From Amycolatopsis sp. 195334CR (lineage in GTDB: Bacteria; Actinomycetota; Actinomycetes; Mycobacteriales; Pseudonocardiaceae), in NCBI RefSeq assembly GCF_017309385.1, contig NZ_JAFJMJ010000001.1:4766411-4830410 (forward strand): a DNA stretch of 64,000 bases, given 5' to 3'. Both the position numbers and the translations under genes were made by a program. Below the pieces are notes generated by a model that ran no database searches, was not told the origin of the DNA, and worked only from the letters and a program-made list of their open reading frames with translations. Shown in pieces: positions 1 through 7,975 of this stretch. Positions within the stretch are counted from its first letter, which is position 1. The number at the start of each line of letters is the position of its first letter.

Positions 1-918
1 GGTCAGCGACTCCTGCACCACGTGGTGCGCGGCGTCGAGCACCGGACCGGGCAGCGGCCGCGTGGCGAGTTCGGTGTCGAGCGCGGTGGTCACGGCGGGA
101 CCGGTGGGGGAGAACCCGCCGACGGCGGCGTCCACCACCTCGCCGAGCGTGCGGTACGGGAGGTGGGGCGCGGGTTCGTCGTCGCGCAGGGTGGTCACCA
201 TCGACCGCATCGAGGCCAGCGCCCGCGAACCGGCCAGCTCGATCCCGGCCAGCATCGCGTCCAGGTCGGCCGGGTCGGGCGTGATGCCCGCGGCGGTGGT
301 GTAGCGCACCGCCTTGGTCTGGGCCACGATGCCGGTCACGTGGTGGGCGACGAAGTCGTGCAGGTCACGGGCGTAGGCCAGCCGCTGCGCCTGCTTGGCC
401 AGCTCGAAGCCGTCGGCCCGGCGCCGGTCGTGCAGGCGCAGGTACAGGCCCAGCAGCACCAGGAAGGCCACGCCGAGGAGCAGCAGGGCCGCCATCAGCC
501 CCAGGTACTCGCTCTCCACCTCGCCGACCCGCAGCGGCAGCAGCACGATCGCCACCGCCAGCGCGGCGGAGGCGCCCGCCGCCCGCAGTCGCGGGAACTG
601 CACCACGCCGTGGACCAGCAGCCACGCCAGGCCGGCCAGCTCCACCACGCCGAACGTGTTGTCCGGCCAGTCCCGCGCCAGCCAGCAGTACGCGGTGAAC
701 GCCACCGAAACCGCGGCCACGCCGGCGACGGCCGCCGGGCGCACGGTGGTCAGTGCCAGCACGAAGACGGGCAGCGCCGCGCACAACGCCAGGCCCACGC
801 CGGTCGGCACGCTCTCCGCGCTGAACGCCTCGGCCACGGCGAGCCCGAGTGCGACAACCACGATGGACACCACGGCGGCCCGCTGCGGCAGGCGGCGCCG
901 ATCGCTCAGTTCCGGCAT
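1..918 (-). CDS. Sensor histidine kinase, C-terminus cut by the window edge
   Basis: Reading leftwards from an ATG at 918 gives about 306 residues with no stop before the edge. The first half is hydrophobic, with roughly five to six membrane segments. It is followed by a HisKA_3 dimerisation motif, ARDLHDFVAHHVTGI, whose first His is the expected phosphoacceptor. The catalytic ATPase domain begins near the edge and is lost. This is the NarL/DesK-like class of two-component kinases, which normally pairs with a LuxR-type response regulator encoded just downstream, here outside the window. A GTG nine bases upstream (927) is an alternative start. The signal is unknown. Confidence 0.88.
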   Translation of the reverse strand, partial: MPELSDRRRLPQRAAVVSIVVVALGLAVAEAFSAESVPTGVGLALCAALPVFVLALTTVRPAAVAGVAAVSVAFTAYCWLARDWPDNTFGVVELAGLAWLLVHGVVQFPRLRAAGASAALAVAIVLLPLRVGEVESEYLGLMAALLLLGVAFLVLLGLYLRLHDRRRADGFELAKQAQRLAYARDLHDFVAHHVTGIVAQTKAVRYTTAAGITPDPADLDAMLAGIELAGSRALASMRSMVTTLRDDEPAPHLPYRTLGEVVDAAVGGFSPTGPAVTTALDTELATRPLPGPVLDAAHHVVQESLT

Positions 919-1037
919 GTCGATCACGCTACGACAACCCCACCGGCGCGGACCTCATCCTTTCGGCTGGGCGCGGCGACCGGGTCTAGGCGATCCGGTG
1001 GAGCGTCCTTTTCGGAGCACCGCCCAACCCGGTAAGT

Positions 1038-1050
1038 GTCCACTGTGGAC
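1038..1050. repeat. GTCCACTGTGGAC palindrome, one of a recurrent family
   Basis: Exact GTCCANNNTGGAC sites start at 1038, 13961, 25245, 28894, 30342, 35654, 36654 and 56476. GTCCACTNNGGAC (either strand) also occurs at 5690, 7236, 19418, 26411 and 36669, and 7213 is one base off. They are found both in genes and between them. Here the site lies in the 238-base gap before the AfsR-like gene. Confidence 0.7.
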
Positions 1051-1156
1051 CGACCGGTGCGCGGCGGATTCCCCCATCGGAACCAAGGCGTCCTAGCCAC
1101 TGGCGCTTGGCGGAACCTTGGGCATATCTTGAACGCCAAGCCGGAGAGGAATTCTG

Positions 1157-4100
1157 ATGGCGGCGGAGTTCTCCTTGCTGGGGGCGATCGAGGCCCGCGA
1201 ACACGGTCGGCCGGTCGCGCTCGGGCACGCCCGGCAGCGCCAGGTGCTGGCCGTGCTGCTGGTGGACGCCGATCGACTGGCGCCGGTCGGCCGTTTGGTC
1301 GACCGCGTGTGGGGCGAACGGGCCCCGCAGGGGGTGCAGGCGACCCTCTACAGCTACGTCTCCCGGTTGCGCCGAGCGCTTTCGCTGCTCTCGCAAGCCG
1401 TCACCATCCAGCGCGGGCCCGGCGGCTACCTGCTGGCCGTGGACCCGGGCGCGGTCGACCTCCACCGGTTCCGGTCACTGACCGCGCGGGCTCGTGCCGC
1501 CGACGACGGGCAGGCCACGGCCCTGTTCGAGCAGGCACTGGACCTGTGGCGCGGAGAGCCGTTCGCCACCGTGGATTCGCCGTGGTTCAACGGCTTGCGA
1601 GAGGCACTGCACCGCGAGCGGTTCGCCGCCGAACTCGAACTGAACGACCTCCGGCTGCGCGGCGGCCGCACCGCCGAAGTGGTGACGGCCTGCGGTGCCG
1701 CGCTGGCCGCGCAACCGTTCAACGAGCGCGTGGCCGGGCAGCTGATGCTCGCCCTGTACCGCAGCGGCCGCACCGCCGACGCGCTGGCCTGCTACGAAAG
1801 CGCCCGCCGCCGCCTCGCCGAGGAGCTGGGCGTCGATCCCGGTGAGGCGCTGAACCGGCTGCACACCGGCATCCTGGGTGCCGATCCCGCGCTCGCCACC
1901 CCGGCACCGCCCGAGGACGGCGAACCGGAACCGGCGGTGCGCGTCCGCGCGTGGTCGCCGCCCGCGCTGCTCCCGTCCGGGGTCCCGGATTTCACCGGCC
2001 GCCCCGGCGAATCGGCGGCCCTGCGGGAGCAGTTGACCGGACGCGCCGGGGTCACGGTGATCGCCGGGATGGGCGGGGTCGGCAAGACCGCGCTCGCGCT
2101 GCACGCCGCGCGGCAGGCGGCGGAGGCCTACCCGGACGGGCAGCTCTGGGCGAACCTGCGCGGGGCGGAGGCGTCTCCGCTGAAACCCGGTGACGTGCTC
2201 GCCCGGTTCCTGCGCGCGTTCGGGCTGGCGGACCGGGCGATCCCGGCCGAGCCCGCCGAACGGGCGGAGCTGTACCGCACCCTGCTGGCCGGGCGCAAAG
2301 TGCTGGTGCTGCTGGACAACGCGGCTTCGGAGGAGCAGGTCCGGCCGCTGCTGCCGGCCACGCCGGGCAGTGCCGTGGTGATCACCAGCCGAGCCAGGCT
2401 GACCGCGCTCGAAGGCGCCCGGCGCATCGACCTCGACGTGTTCACCGCGGAGGAGTCGGTGGGACTGCTCGCGCGGGTGGCCGGCGAACACCGCGTGCGC
2501 TCACAAGCCGAGGACGCCGCGGAGATCGTCAGCCTGTGCGGCGCGCTCCCGCTCGGCGTGCGGATCGCGGGCGCCCGGCTGGCTGCCCGGCCCGCGTGGC
2601 GGTTGGCCCATCTGGCCGCGCAACTCCGCGACGCGCGCCTGGATCGGCTGGCCACCGGTGATCTGGCCGTGCGGGCCTCGCTGACCTTGAGCTACCAGGG
2701 GCTCGATGAGCGCTCGCGACGGTTGTTCCGCCTGCTGGGCCTGTTCGAGGTACCGGATTTCCCGGCGTGGCTGGCCGCGACCGTGCTCGACTGCCCGGTG
2801 GGCGAGGCGACCGAGCACGCCGAGGCACTGGTCGACGCGCACCTGCTCAGCGTTTCCGGCACCGACCCCGCCGGTCAGTACCGCTACCGCTTTCACGACC
2901 TGGTAAGGCTTTTCGCCGCCGAACGCGCCGAGGCCGAGGAACCGGAGGACGAGCGGCGGCGGGTGGTTTCCCGTGGTCTGGGCGGTTGGCTCGCCCTCGC
3001 CGAGCGCATGGCCGCGAAGATCCCCGGCCCGTGTTACGCCTCGATCAGCGGTGACGCGGTGCGTCCGCGGGCTGAGCGCCTCCTGCGCGGGTTCCGCGAC
3101 GAATGGGCGGACAGCTGGTTCGACGCCGAGCGCGCCGCGTTGCTGTCGGCGGTCCGTCAGGCGTGCCGCCTCCGCGACGCCGAACTGGCCTTCGACCTGG
3201 CCGGGTGCCTGGAGAAGTACTTCGACCTTCGGGGCATGTACGCGGACTGGGCCAAGCTCGACACCGAGGTGATGACCGTCTGCCGGGACACCGGGCACCG
3301 GCTCGGGGAAGCGGTGATGCTGCGCGGCCTGCTCGACGTGACCACGTGGATCACCGACGGGCAGGACGGCAACGCGATGGCCCGGCTGCACGCGGAGGCC
3401 CTGCGCCTGCTGGAGGTGTTCACCGGACTGGGGCACCAACGCGGGATGTCGGACGCGGCGGTGATGTGCGCGTGGTCGTTCACCGCCACCGGTGCCTACA
3501 CCGAGGCCGTCGCCATGGCCGAACGCGCGCTCGGCCTCGCGGAGATCTCGGGTCACCTCGGCGGGCGGATCCGCGCCGAACTGGCGCTCGCGCTGGCCCA
3601 CTTCCAGAACCGGCGGGTGGACATCGCCATCGCCCACGCGGACAACGCGCTGGAGCACGCCCGGATACTGGGCAATCCGCGCTGCGAGGCCACCGCCCTG
3701 CAGTTCGCCGGGATCGGGCACCGCGAGCTGAGCCGGTTCGGCACGAGCAGGCGGATGCTCGAAGAGTCGCTGGCCATTTCCCGCCGCTACCGCGACAACT
3801 ACACCGAGGTGCTGACCCTGCTCGCGCTGGCGCGCCTGCACTTCCAGTGCGGCGACCCCGAGGCGGTCCCGACCGCGCAGGCCTCGCTCGCGCTCAGCCG
3901 CGAGTACCGGATGACCCACCACCTGGCCGAGGCGCTCGAACTGCTCGGTGAACTCGAACTCGCCGCGGGCAACCCGGCCGGGGCGGTGCCCTACCTGGAG
4001 GAGTCGGTGGCGCTGTGGCGCACCCGTGGCTGGCACTCGTACCTGGCTACCGCGCTGACCGGGCTCGGCAAGGCCCACGCCGATACGGATCCGCGCGCCG

Positions 4101-4270
4101 CTGCGTCCGCCTTCGAGGAGGCACGCGCGTTGTTCGACCAGGCCGGGGACCCCGCCAAGGCCGCCGAAGTGGGGCAACTGGCCGAGCGGGCCGGTGAGTG
4201 GGCAGACTTGGCCGCAGGCGGGCCGGCGGTGGCGCCGGCGCCACGAACAGGTGAGGGAAGGTCCAGATGA
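1157..4270 (+). CDS. AfsR/SARP-family transcriptional regulator (HTH-BTAD-NB-ARC-TPR)
   Basis: This 1037-residue protein has the full AfsR layout. An OmpR-type winged helix occupies about residues 1-95 and a bacterial transcriptional activation domain about 96-245. An NB-ARC ATPase follows, with Walker A GMGGVGKTA near residue 300 and a Walker B-like VLVLLDNA, and then a long TPR-rich C-terminal half. Such proteins activate secondary metabolism or stress operons by binding direct repeats near -35. A GGAGAGG ribosome site precedes the ATG. Its stop overlaps the next start (ATGA at 4267-4270), so the following enzyme gene is translationally coupled. No biosynthetic cluster lies beside it, so its target is unclear. 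Confidence 0.93.
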   Translation: MAAEFSLLGAIEAREHGRPVALGHARQRQVLAVLLVDADRLAPVGRLVDRVWGERAPQGVQATLYSYVSRLRRALSLLSQAVTIQRGPGGYLLAVDPGAVDLHRFRSLTARARAADDGQATALFEQALDLWRGEPFATVDSPWFNGLREALHRERFAAELELNDLRLRGGRTAEVVTACGAALAAQPFNERVAGQLMLALYRSGRTADALACYESARRRLAEELGVDPGEALNRLHTGILGADPALATPAPPEDGEPEPAVRVRAWSPPALLPSGVPDFTGRPGESAALREQLTGRAGVTVIAGMGGVGKTALALHAARQAAEAYPDGQLWANLRGAEASPLKPGDVLARFLRAFGLADRAIPAEPAERAELYRTLLAGRKVLVLLDNAASEEQVRPLLPATPGSAVVITSRARLTALEGARRIDLDVFTAEESVGLLARVAGEHRVRSQAEDAAEIVSLCGALPLGVRIAGARLAARPAWRLAHLAAQLRDARLDRLATGDLAVRASLTLSYQGLDERSRRLFRLLGLFEVPDFPAWLAATVLDCPVGEATEHAEALVDAHLLSVSGTDPAGQYRYRFHDLVRLFAAERAEAEEPEDERRRVVSRGLGGWLALAERMAAKIPGPCYASISGDAVRPRAERLLRGFRDEWADSWFDAERAALLSAVRQACRLRDAELAFDLAGCLEKYFDLRGMYADWAKLDTEVMTVCRDTGHRLGEAVMLRGLLDVTTWITDGQDGNAMARLHAEALRLLEVFTGLGHQRGMSDAAVMCAWSFTATGAYTEAVAMAERALGLAEISGHLGGRIRAELALALAHFQNRRVDIAIAHADNALEHARILGNPRCEATALQFAGIGHRELSRFGTSRRMLEESLAISRRYRDNYTEVLTLLALARLHFQCGDPEAVPTAQASLALSREYRMTHHLAEALELLGELELAAGNPAGAVPYLEESVALWRTRGWHSYLATALTGLGKAHADTDPRAAASAFEEARALFDQAGDPAKAAEVGQLAERAGEWADLAAGGPAVAPAPRTGEGRSR

Positions 4271-5052
4271 CCGGCAAGGATGTCGCGGCCAAGGCCACCG
4301 AACTGCTCCGGCTCCACCGCGAGCCGGAGTTGCTGCGGGTGGTCAACGTCTGGGACGTGATCAGCGCGAAGGTGGTCGGTGACACCGCGGGCACCACCGC
4401 GCTCGCGACGGCCAGCCACTCGATCGCCGCTTCGCGCGGTTACGAGGACGGCGAGAAGATCCCGGTCGCGGAGATGATCGAGGAGGTGGGGCGGATCGTC
4501 GCCGCCACCGAGCTGCCGGTGAGCGCGGACCTCGAAGGCGGTTACGGGAACGCGGCCGAGACGGTCCGGCGGGCGATCGGCGTCGGTGTGGCCGGGGCCA
4601 ACATCGAGGACCAGCTCAAGCCGCTCACCGAGGCGGCCGCGCAGGTCGAGGCGATCGTGAAGGCCGCGGCCTCGGAGGGCGTGCCCGATTTTGTGCTCAA
4701 CGCGCGCACCGACGCGTTCGTGAAGGCGGGCGACCGCGACCCGGCCGAGGTGCTCGCCGACGCGGTCCAGCGCGGCAAGGCCTTCCTCGACGCGGGCGCA
4801 CCCGTGGTTTTTGTGCCCGGTTTGCTTTCCGAGGAGCAGATTTCCACGTTGAGCGAGGCATTCGGCCCGCAGCGGCTGACCGTCATCGGGCTGCCGGGTT
4901 TGCCGTCGCAGGAACGGCTCGTCGAACTCGGTGTCGCGCGCATTTCCTACGGCCCGCTTACGCAGCGGGTCGCGCTGACCGCGCTGGCGGAACTCGCCGA
5001 ATCCGTGCGTGACGGCGGTGGAATTCCGGAAGGAACTCGTCCACTGAACTGA
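4267..5052 (+). CDS. Isocitrate lyase/PEP mutase superfamily enzyme
   Basis: This 261-residue TIM-barrel protein resembles the PEP_mutase family, which includes carboxy-PEP mutases, oxaloacetate hydrolases and 2-methylisocitrate lyase relatives. The motif ADLEGGYG near residue 85 provides the usual acidic Mg-binding positions, and NARTDAF follows further on. The K-K-C-G loop typical of true isocitrate lyases is not visible, so a C-C or P-C lyase/hydrolase on a small oxo-acid is more likely. It is coupled by a 4-base overlap to the AfsR-like gene, an unusual pairing that suggests the enzyme is either the regulator's output or modifies its signal. Confidence 0.85.
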   Translation: MTGKDVAAKATELLRLHREPELLRVVNVWDVISAKVVGDTAGTTALATASHSIAASRGYEDGEKIPVAEMIEEVGRIVAATELPVSADLEGGYGNAAETVRRAIGVGVAGANIEDQLKPLTEAAAQVEAIVKAAASEGVPDFVLNARTDAFVKAGDRDPAEVLADAVQRGKAFLDAGAPVVFVPGLLSEEQISTLSEAFGPQRLTVIGLPGLPSQERLVELGVARISYGPLTQRVALTALAELAESVRDGGGIPEGTRPLN

Positions 5053-5120
5053 ATTTCCCCGGCGCTGCGCCGATTCGGCGGTCGCGGGGGGCGGTCCGGC
5101 CCGGCCACAGTTGACGGGCC

Positions 5121-5136
5121 GGGCCCGGCCGGGCCC
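5121..5136. terminator. GC palindrome after the PEP-mutase-like gene
   Basis: GGGCCCGG followed directly by CCGGGCCC forms a perfect 16-base palindrome in the 105-base gap before the c-subunit gene. There is no T run. It may terminate the AfsR operon or occlude the next leader. Confidence 0.3.
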
Positions 5137-5157
5137 GCGGAGCGAAGGGGAAATCCG

Positions 5158-5397
5158 ATGAGCAATCTGGTTCTCGCCCAAGCCGCCGTCGACATCAATC
5201 CCGGACTCGCCACCATCGGTTACGGACTGGGGGTGATCGGTCCGGGTATCGGGGTCGGGCTGATCTTCTCCGCGGTGATCAACGGCACCGCGCGCCAGCC
5301 GGAAGCGCAGAGCAAGCTGATGACGCTCGCGTGGACCACCTTCGCCATCATCGAGGTGCTCGCGCTGATCGGCATCGTGCTGTTCTTCATGGTCTGA
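5158..5397 (+). CDS. Orphan F1Fo ATP synthase subunit c (AtpE-like)
   Basis: This 79-residue hairpin protein has two membrane helices. The first has the glycine-rich [14 protein letters not shown] packing motif. The polar loop NGTARQPEA matches subunit c, and the second helix ([11 protein letters not shown]) keeps the proton-binding carboxylate, Glu66. The rotor ring of ATP synthase is made of such subunits. Here the gene stands alone: no atpB, atpF, atpH or atpA lies nearby. It has a good ribosome site (GAAGGGGAA) and its own hairpin terminator downstream. It is either a second c subunit that could alter ring composition or a repurposed proteolipid. Identification is firm and the role is unknown. 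Confidence 0.88.
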   Translation: MSNLVLAQAAVDINPGLATIGYGLGVIGPGIGVGLIFSAVINGTARQPEAQSKLMTLAWTTFAIIEVLALIGIVLFFMV

Positions 5398-5406
5398 CGG
5401 ATACCC

Positions 5407-5436
5407 GGGGGTGCGGGCCGGTTCGCCCGCGCCCCC
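5407..5436. terminator. Hairpin terminator between convergent genes
   Basis: GGGGGTGCGGGC and GCCCGCGCCCCC pair over 12 bases with one mismatch around a CGGTTC loop. It lies just after the c-subunit stop and before the end of the opposing membrane-protein gene, so it can serve both directions. Confidence 0.7.
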
Positions 5437-5455
5437 GTTCCGCGAGGTCGGTGTC

Positions 5456-6280
5456 CTACCGGGGGTCCGGAACGACCTTGGCGATGGCGACGTTGGCCAG
5501 TTCGGTCGCGGTGGCCGAGACGTTCGCGCCGTCGGATTTGTTGGAGTACTCGAATTTGTAGACGACATTGCGGTAGCGGGCAGTGACGTCCGCCGACGTC
5601 TTGTTGACCGTGATCAGGGCCTCGTCCGCGCCCCGCACGTTCACCGCGGCACCTTTCTGCGCACTGCGCCGGTAGTGCTCTTTCGCGGCGTCCACTCCGG
5701 ACTCGGTCCGGGTGGCGCGGAAGTGGTAACTGGTGACGATCAGGTGCGCCGCCGGCACCTTGTCCTGGGACCAGGTGTCGGTGTTGCTCCAGTTGCACTG
5801 CCCCTGTTCGCGCGCGTCCGAGGAACTGCTGGACCCGGTCGGCTTGAACGTCATCCGGCCGGGGATGTAGGCCTTCACCTCGTGCTCGTCGAAGACCGCG
5901 CAGCCGCCCAGCGATTTCTCCACGTCCTGGGAGGCGTCGATGGGTGGTGGCCCGTCGGGCTCGTCGTTCGCGGTGAAGACCCAGATGCCGACGCCCGCCA
6001 GTATGAGCACGAAGACGGTGGCGAGCACCCCGATCAGCAACCCCAGCTTCCGCTTCGGCGGCGGATACCCCTGGCCGTAGTGGGGGTGGTGCTGCTGCGG
6101 GTACTGCTGCTGGGATTGGAACTGCTGGTGCTGCGGCTGCTGGCTCTGCGATGGCTGGCCCGGCGGCGACGGCTGCTGCGGCTGCTGCGGCTGCTGGTGC
6201 GGCGGCTGCTGGTTCTGGTGCGGCGAGTACTGCTGGTTCTGCTGGGGCGGGTACTGCCCTGGCATACCGGGCCCGGTCAT
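5456..6280 (-). CDS. Gln/Pro-rich membrane-anchored protein with DUF3558-like outer domain
   Basis: The protein has 274 residues. About 75 N-terminal residues are almost only Gln, Pro, Ser, His and Tyr, ending in GYPPPKRK. One membrane helix follows (LGLLIGVLATVFVLILAGVG), then an outer domain of about 160 residues with a QCNW motif. The C-x-W spacing and layout recall DUF3558 proteins, which are usually lipoproteins rather than membrane-anchored. A paralogue with the same architecture and the same YPPPK junction lies at 25644-26345. The disordered cytoplasmic tail suggests a partner-binding or envelope-sensing role. No enzyme motif is seen. Confidence 0.75.
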   Translation of the reverse strand: MTGPGMPGQYPPQQNQQYSPHQNQQPPHQQPQQPQQPSPPGQPSQSQQPQHQQFQSQQQYPQQHHPHYGQGYPPPKRKLGLLIGVLATVFVLILAGVGIWVFTANDEPDGPPPIDASQDVEKSLGGCAVFDEHEVKAYIPGRMTFKPTGSSSSSDAREQGQCNWSNTDTWSQDKVPAAHLIVTSYHFRATRTESGVDAAKEHYRRSAQKGAAVNVRGADEALITVNKTSADVTARYRNVVYKFEYSNKSDGANVSATATELANVAIAKVVPDPR

Positions 6281-6348
6281 CCCACTCCCTCGGTCAAGCT
6301 GCCTCGTGCGTCGGGCGCCAGTCTCGCGAGGGGGCTTTCACCGCGCTT

Positions 6349-6777
6349 TCAGCCCGAGGAAACCGCCGCCGCCATCCGGTCGAGATCGGCGAGGAACTGC
6401 GCCCGGCGGCTCGCCGGAACGGCCTCGGTCAGGCGCTGGTCGATCGCGTAGACCGCCGCCCGTGCCTGGTCCAGGCGCTCCTGACCCGCGTCGGTGAGGC
6501 GCGCCGGCAGCGCCCGCCCGTGGTCGCTGGTGGCGGGCCGGGTGATCAGCCCGTCGGCCTGCAACGCGCGCAGCACCACGTTCATCGACTGCCGGGTGAC
6601 GAACGTCCCCCTGGCCAGTTCGGCGTTCGACAACCCCGGCTGCTGGTCGAGCAGTTCGAGGCAGGCGTACTGCGGCACGGTCAGCCCGTGCTCCCGCAGC
6701 GCCTTGTCCATGGCGCCGCGCAGGGCGGCGGCGGCCCCCTTGAGGCGGTACCCGAGGCGGGCGGTCACGTCTTGCAT
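6349..6777 (-). CDS. MarR-family transcriptional repressor
   Basis: The protein has 142 residues from the ATG at 6777. It has the winged-helix core of MarR proteins (VPQYACLELLDQQPGLSNAELARGTFVTRQSMNVVLRAL, interrupted here only for reading) and the wing basic residues after ITRPATSDHGR. It is divergent from a VOC-family gene, and two nearly identical palindromes sit in the 78-base gap, one covering its own start codon. Autoregulation and control of the VOC gene are therefore likely. An in-frame start eight codons upstream exists but would place the operator inside the gene. Confidence 0.9.
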   Translation of the reverse strand: MQDVTARLGYRLKGAAAALRGAMDKALREHGLTVPQYACLELLDQQPGLSNAELARGTFVTRQSMNVVLRALQADGLITRPATSDHGRALPARLTDAGQERLDQARAAVYAIDQRLTEAVPASRRAQFLADLDRMAAAVSSG

Positions 6778-6793
6778 GTCAGGAGTTTGACAT
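6776..6793. promoter_or_regulatory. MarR operator, copy 1
   Basis: The palindrome is ATGTCA, six bases, TGACAT. It overlaps the start codon of the MarR gene. Its reverse complement matches copy 2 at 17 of 18 positions. Confidence 0.75.
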
Positions 6794-6821
6794 ACGACCA
6801 CCGCCGGGTCTACCGTCGCTC

Positions 6822-6839
6822 ATGTCAAAGTCCTGACAT
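6822..6839. promoter_or_regulatory. MarR operator, copy 2
   Basis: ATGTCA, six bases, TGACAT, centred 46 bases from copy 1 and just upstream of the AGGAGG of the VOC gene. It is placed to block that gene's promoter. Confidence 0.75.
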
Positions 6840-6855
6840 CAACCAGGAGGTACTC

Positions 6856-7212
6856 ATGGGACCGGACTTCCTCGCCCTGCAGGTGCGCGACGTGGCGAAG
6901 GCGGCCCTCTTCTTCGAGGAGCAGCTCGGCCTGACCCGCGCGCCCGCCTCCCCGCCGGGCGCGGTGGTGTTCGCCACCGAACCCATCCCGTTCGCCGTGC
7001 GCGAGCCCCTGCCGGGCCTCGACCTCGACGCGATCGAGCAGCCGGGCGCCGGGATCGCGCTGTGGTTCCGCACGGACGACGCGCAGGCGCTGCACGACCG
7101 GCTGGCCGGCGCCGGTGTCCCGGTGCTACGGGCGCCGGAGAACGGCCCGTTCGGCCGGATGTTCACCTTCGCTGCCCCGGAGGGCTACGCGATCACCGCG
7201 CACGACGGCTGA
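6856..7212 (+). CDS. VOC (glyoxalase/bleomycin-resistance fold) protein
   Basis: The protein has 118 residues after a strong AGGAGG site. It shows the paired beta-alpha-beta-beta-beta modules of the VOC superfamily, starting FLALQVRDVAKAALFFEEQLG and ending FGRMFTFAAPEGYAIT. Family members act as metal-dependent isomerases or dioxygenases, or bind drugs as dimers. The single-domain length fits a dimeric antibiotic-binding or glyoxalase-like role. Its divergent MarR neighbour and dual operators suggest induction by a small toxic ligand. Its end overlaps the opposing SDR gene by 20 bases. Confidence 0.85.
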   Translation: MGPDFLALQVRDVAKAALFFEEQLGLTRAPASPPGAVVFATEPIPFAVREPLPGLDLDAIEQPGAGIALWFRTDDAQALHDRLAGAGVPVLRAPENGPFGRMFTFAAPEGYAITAHDG

Positions 7213-7852
7213 GTCCACTGTGGAGCACCTCGGCCGTCCACTCCGGACGCGGCTGGGTGTGCAACCGCCAGTAGTGCTCGGCGATGTCGTCGGGGTCGAA
7301 GGCGGTGCCGGGCGCGACGGGGCCGTCCACGGTCACCGAAGCCACGTGGACGCCCTCGGCTCCGTACTGGTGGTCGAGCAGTCCGACCAGCGTGCGCACC
7401 CCGGCCTTGCCCAGGGACAGACTGGTGTAACCGGCTTTCGGCTCGGGCATGCCGCCGGTGATCAGGAACGAGCCCCCGGCCATCGCGGGCAGGACGTGCG
7501 TGGCCGCGGTCAGCGCGCCGAGCACGTTGACCGTGTACGCCGCCAGGTGCTCGCGGACGCTCAGTTCGCCGGGAGCGTCGGGCTGGATGAGCGCGGCGTT
7601 GTAGACCACGACCTCCGGCGGCCCGAGCCGGTCGATCGCGGCGTCGAGCGCGCCGCGCAACGAGGCTTCGTCGGCGGCGTCGGCGGTCAGCGAGAGCACT
7701 TCGGTGCCGTGAACGCCGACCGCGGCGGCGACGGCTTCGAGGGTGGAAGCAGTCCGGGCGAGCAGGGCGATCGGCAGGCCTTCCCTCGCGAAGCGGGCGG
7801 CGACCGCGCGGCCGATGCCCTGGCCCGCTCCGATGACAATGGCTCCCGGCAT
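7193..7852 (-). CDS. SDR-fold protein lacking the usual catalytic Tyr
   Basis: The protein has 219 residues. It starts with the NAD(P)-binding GAGQGIG loop and has VVYNAA in place of NNAG. At the active site it reads GYTSLSLGKAG: the Lys is present, but the position four residues earlier is Leu, and the nearest Tyr is seven before the Lys. Catalysis by the standard Ser-Tyr-Lys route is therefore doubtful. It may be a reductase with a shifted Tyr or a binding protein. An elongated promoter of MerR type lies upstream (7882-7913). Confidence 0.82.
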   Translation of the reverse strand: MPGAIVIGAGQGIGRAVAARFAREGLPIALLARTASTLEAVAAAVGVHGTEVLSLTADAADEASLRGALDAAIDRLGPPEVVVYNAALIQPDAPGELSVREHLAAYTVNVLGALTAATHVLPAMAGGSFLITGGMPEPKAGYTSLSLGKAGVRTLVGLLDHQYGAEGVHVASVTVDGPVAPGTAFDPDDIAEHYWRLHTQPRPEWTAEVLHSGLSRRAR

Positions 7853-7881
7853 GGCACTCCCTCGAATCGGCGACGGCCGCG

Positions 7882-7913
7882 AACCTAGACCCTGACATCG
7901 GTGTGAAGGTCAA
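7882..7913 (-). promoter_or_regulatory. Elongated MerR-type promoter for the SDR gene
   Basis: On the minus strand, TTGACC at -35 and TAGGTT at -10 are separated by 20 bases. The spacer region carries an imperfect dyad, GACCTTCACA/TGTCAGGGTC (8 of 10). Over-long spacers with a central dyad are typical of MerR-regulated promoters. No MerR gene is in the window. Confidence 0.5.
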
Positions 7914-7975
7914 GTCACCGGATCGGGGGTTGGTGTTTCATCAGGAATTCATTGCTGTTCGTTAGTTTCTGACGA

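Noticed and set aside
7193..7212. Frameshift suspected from the 20-base overlap of VOC and SDR genes
   Set aside because: Both ends match their families' normal C-termini, so the overlap is an ordinary convergent one.
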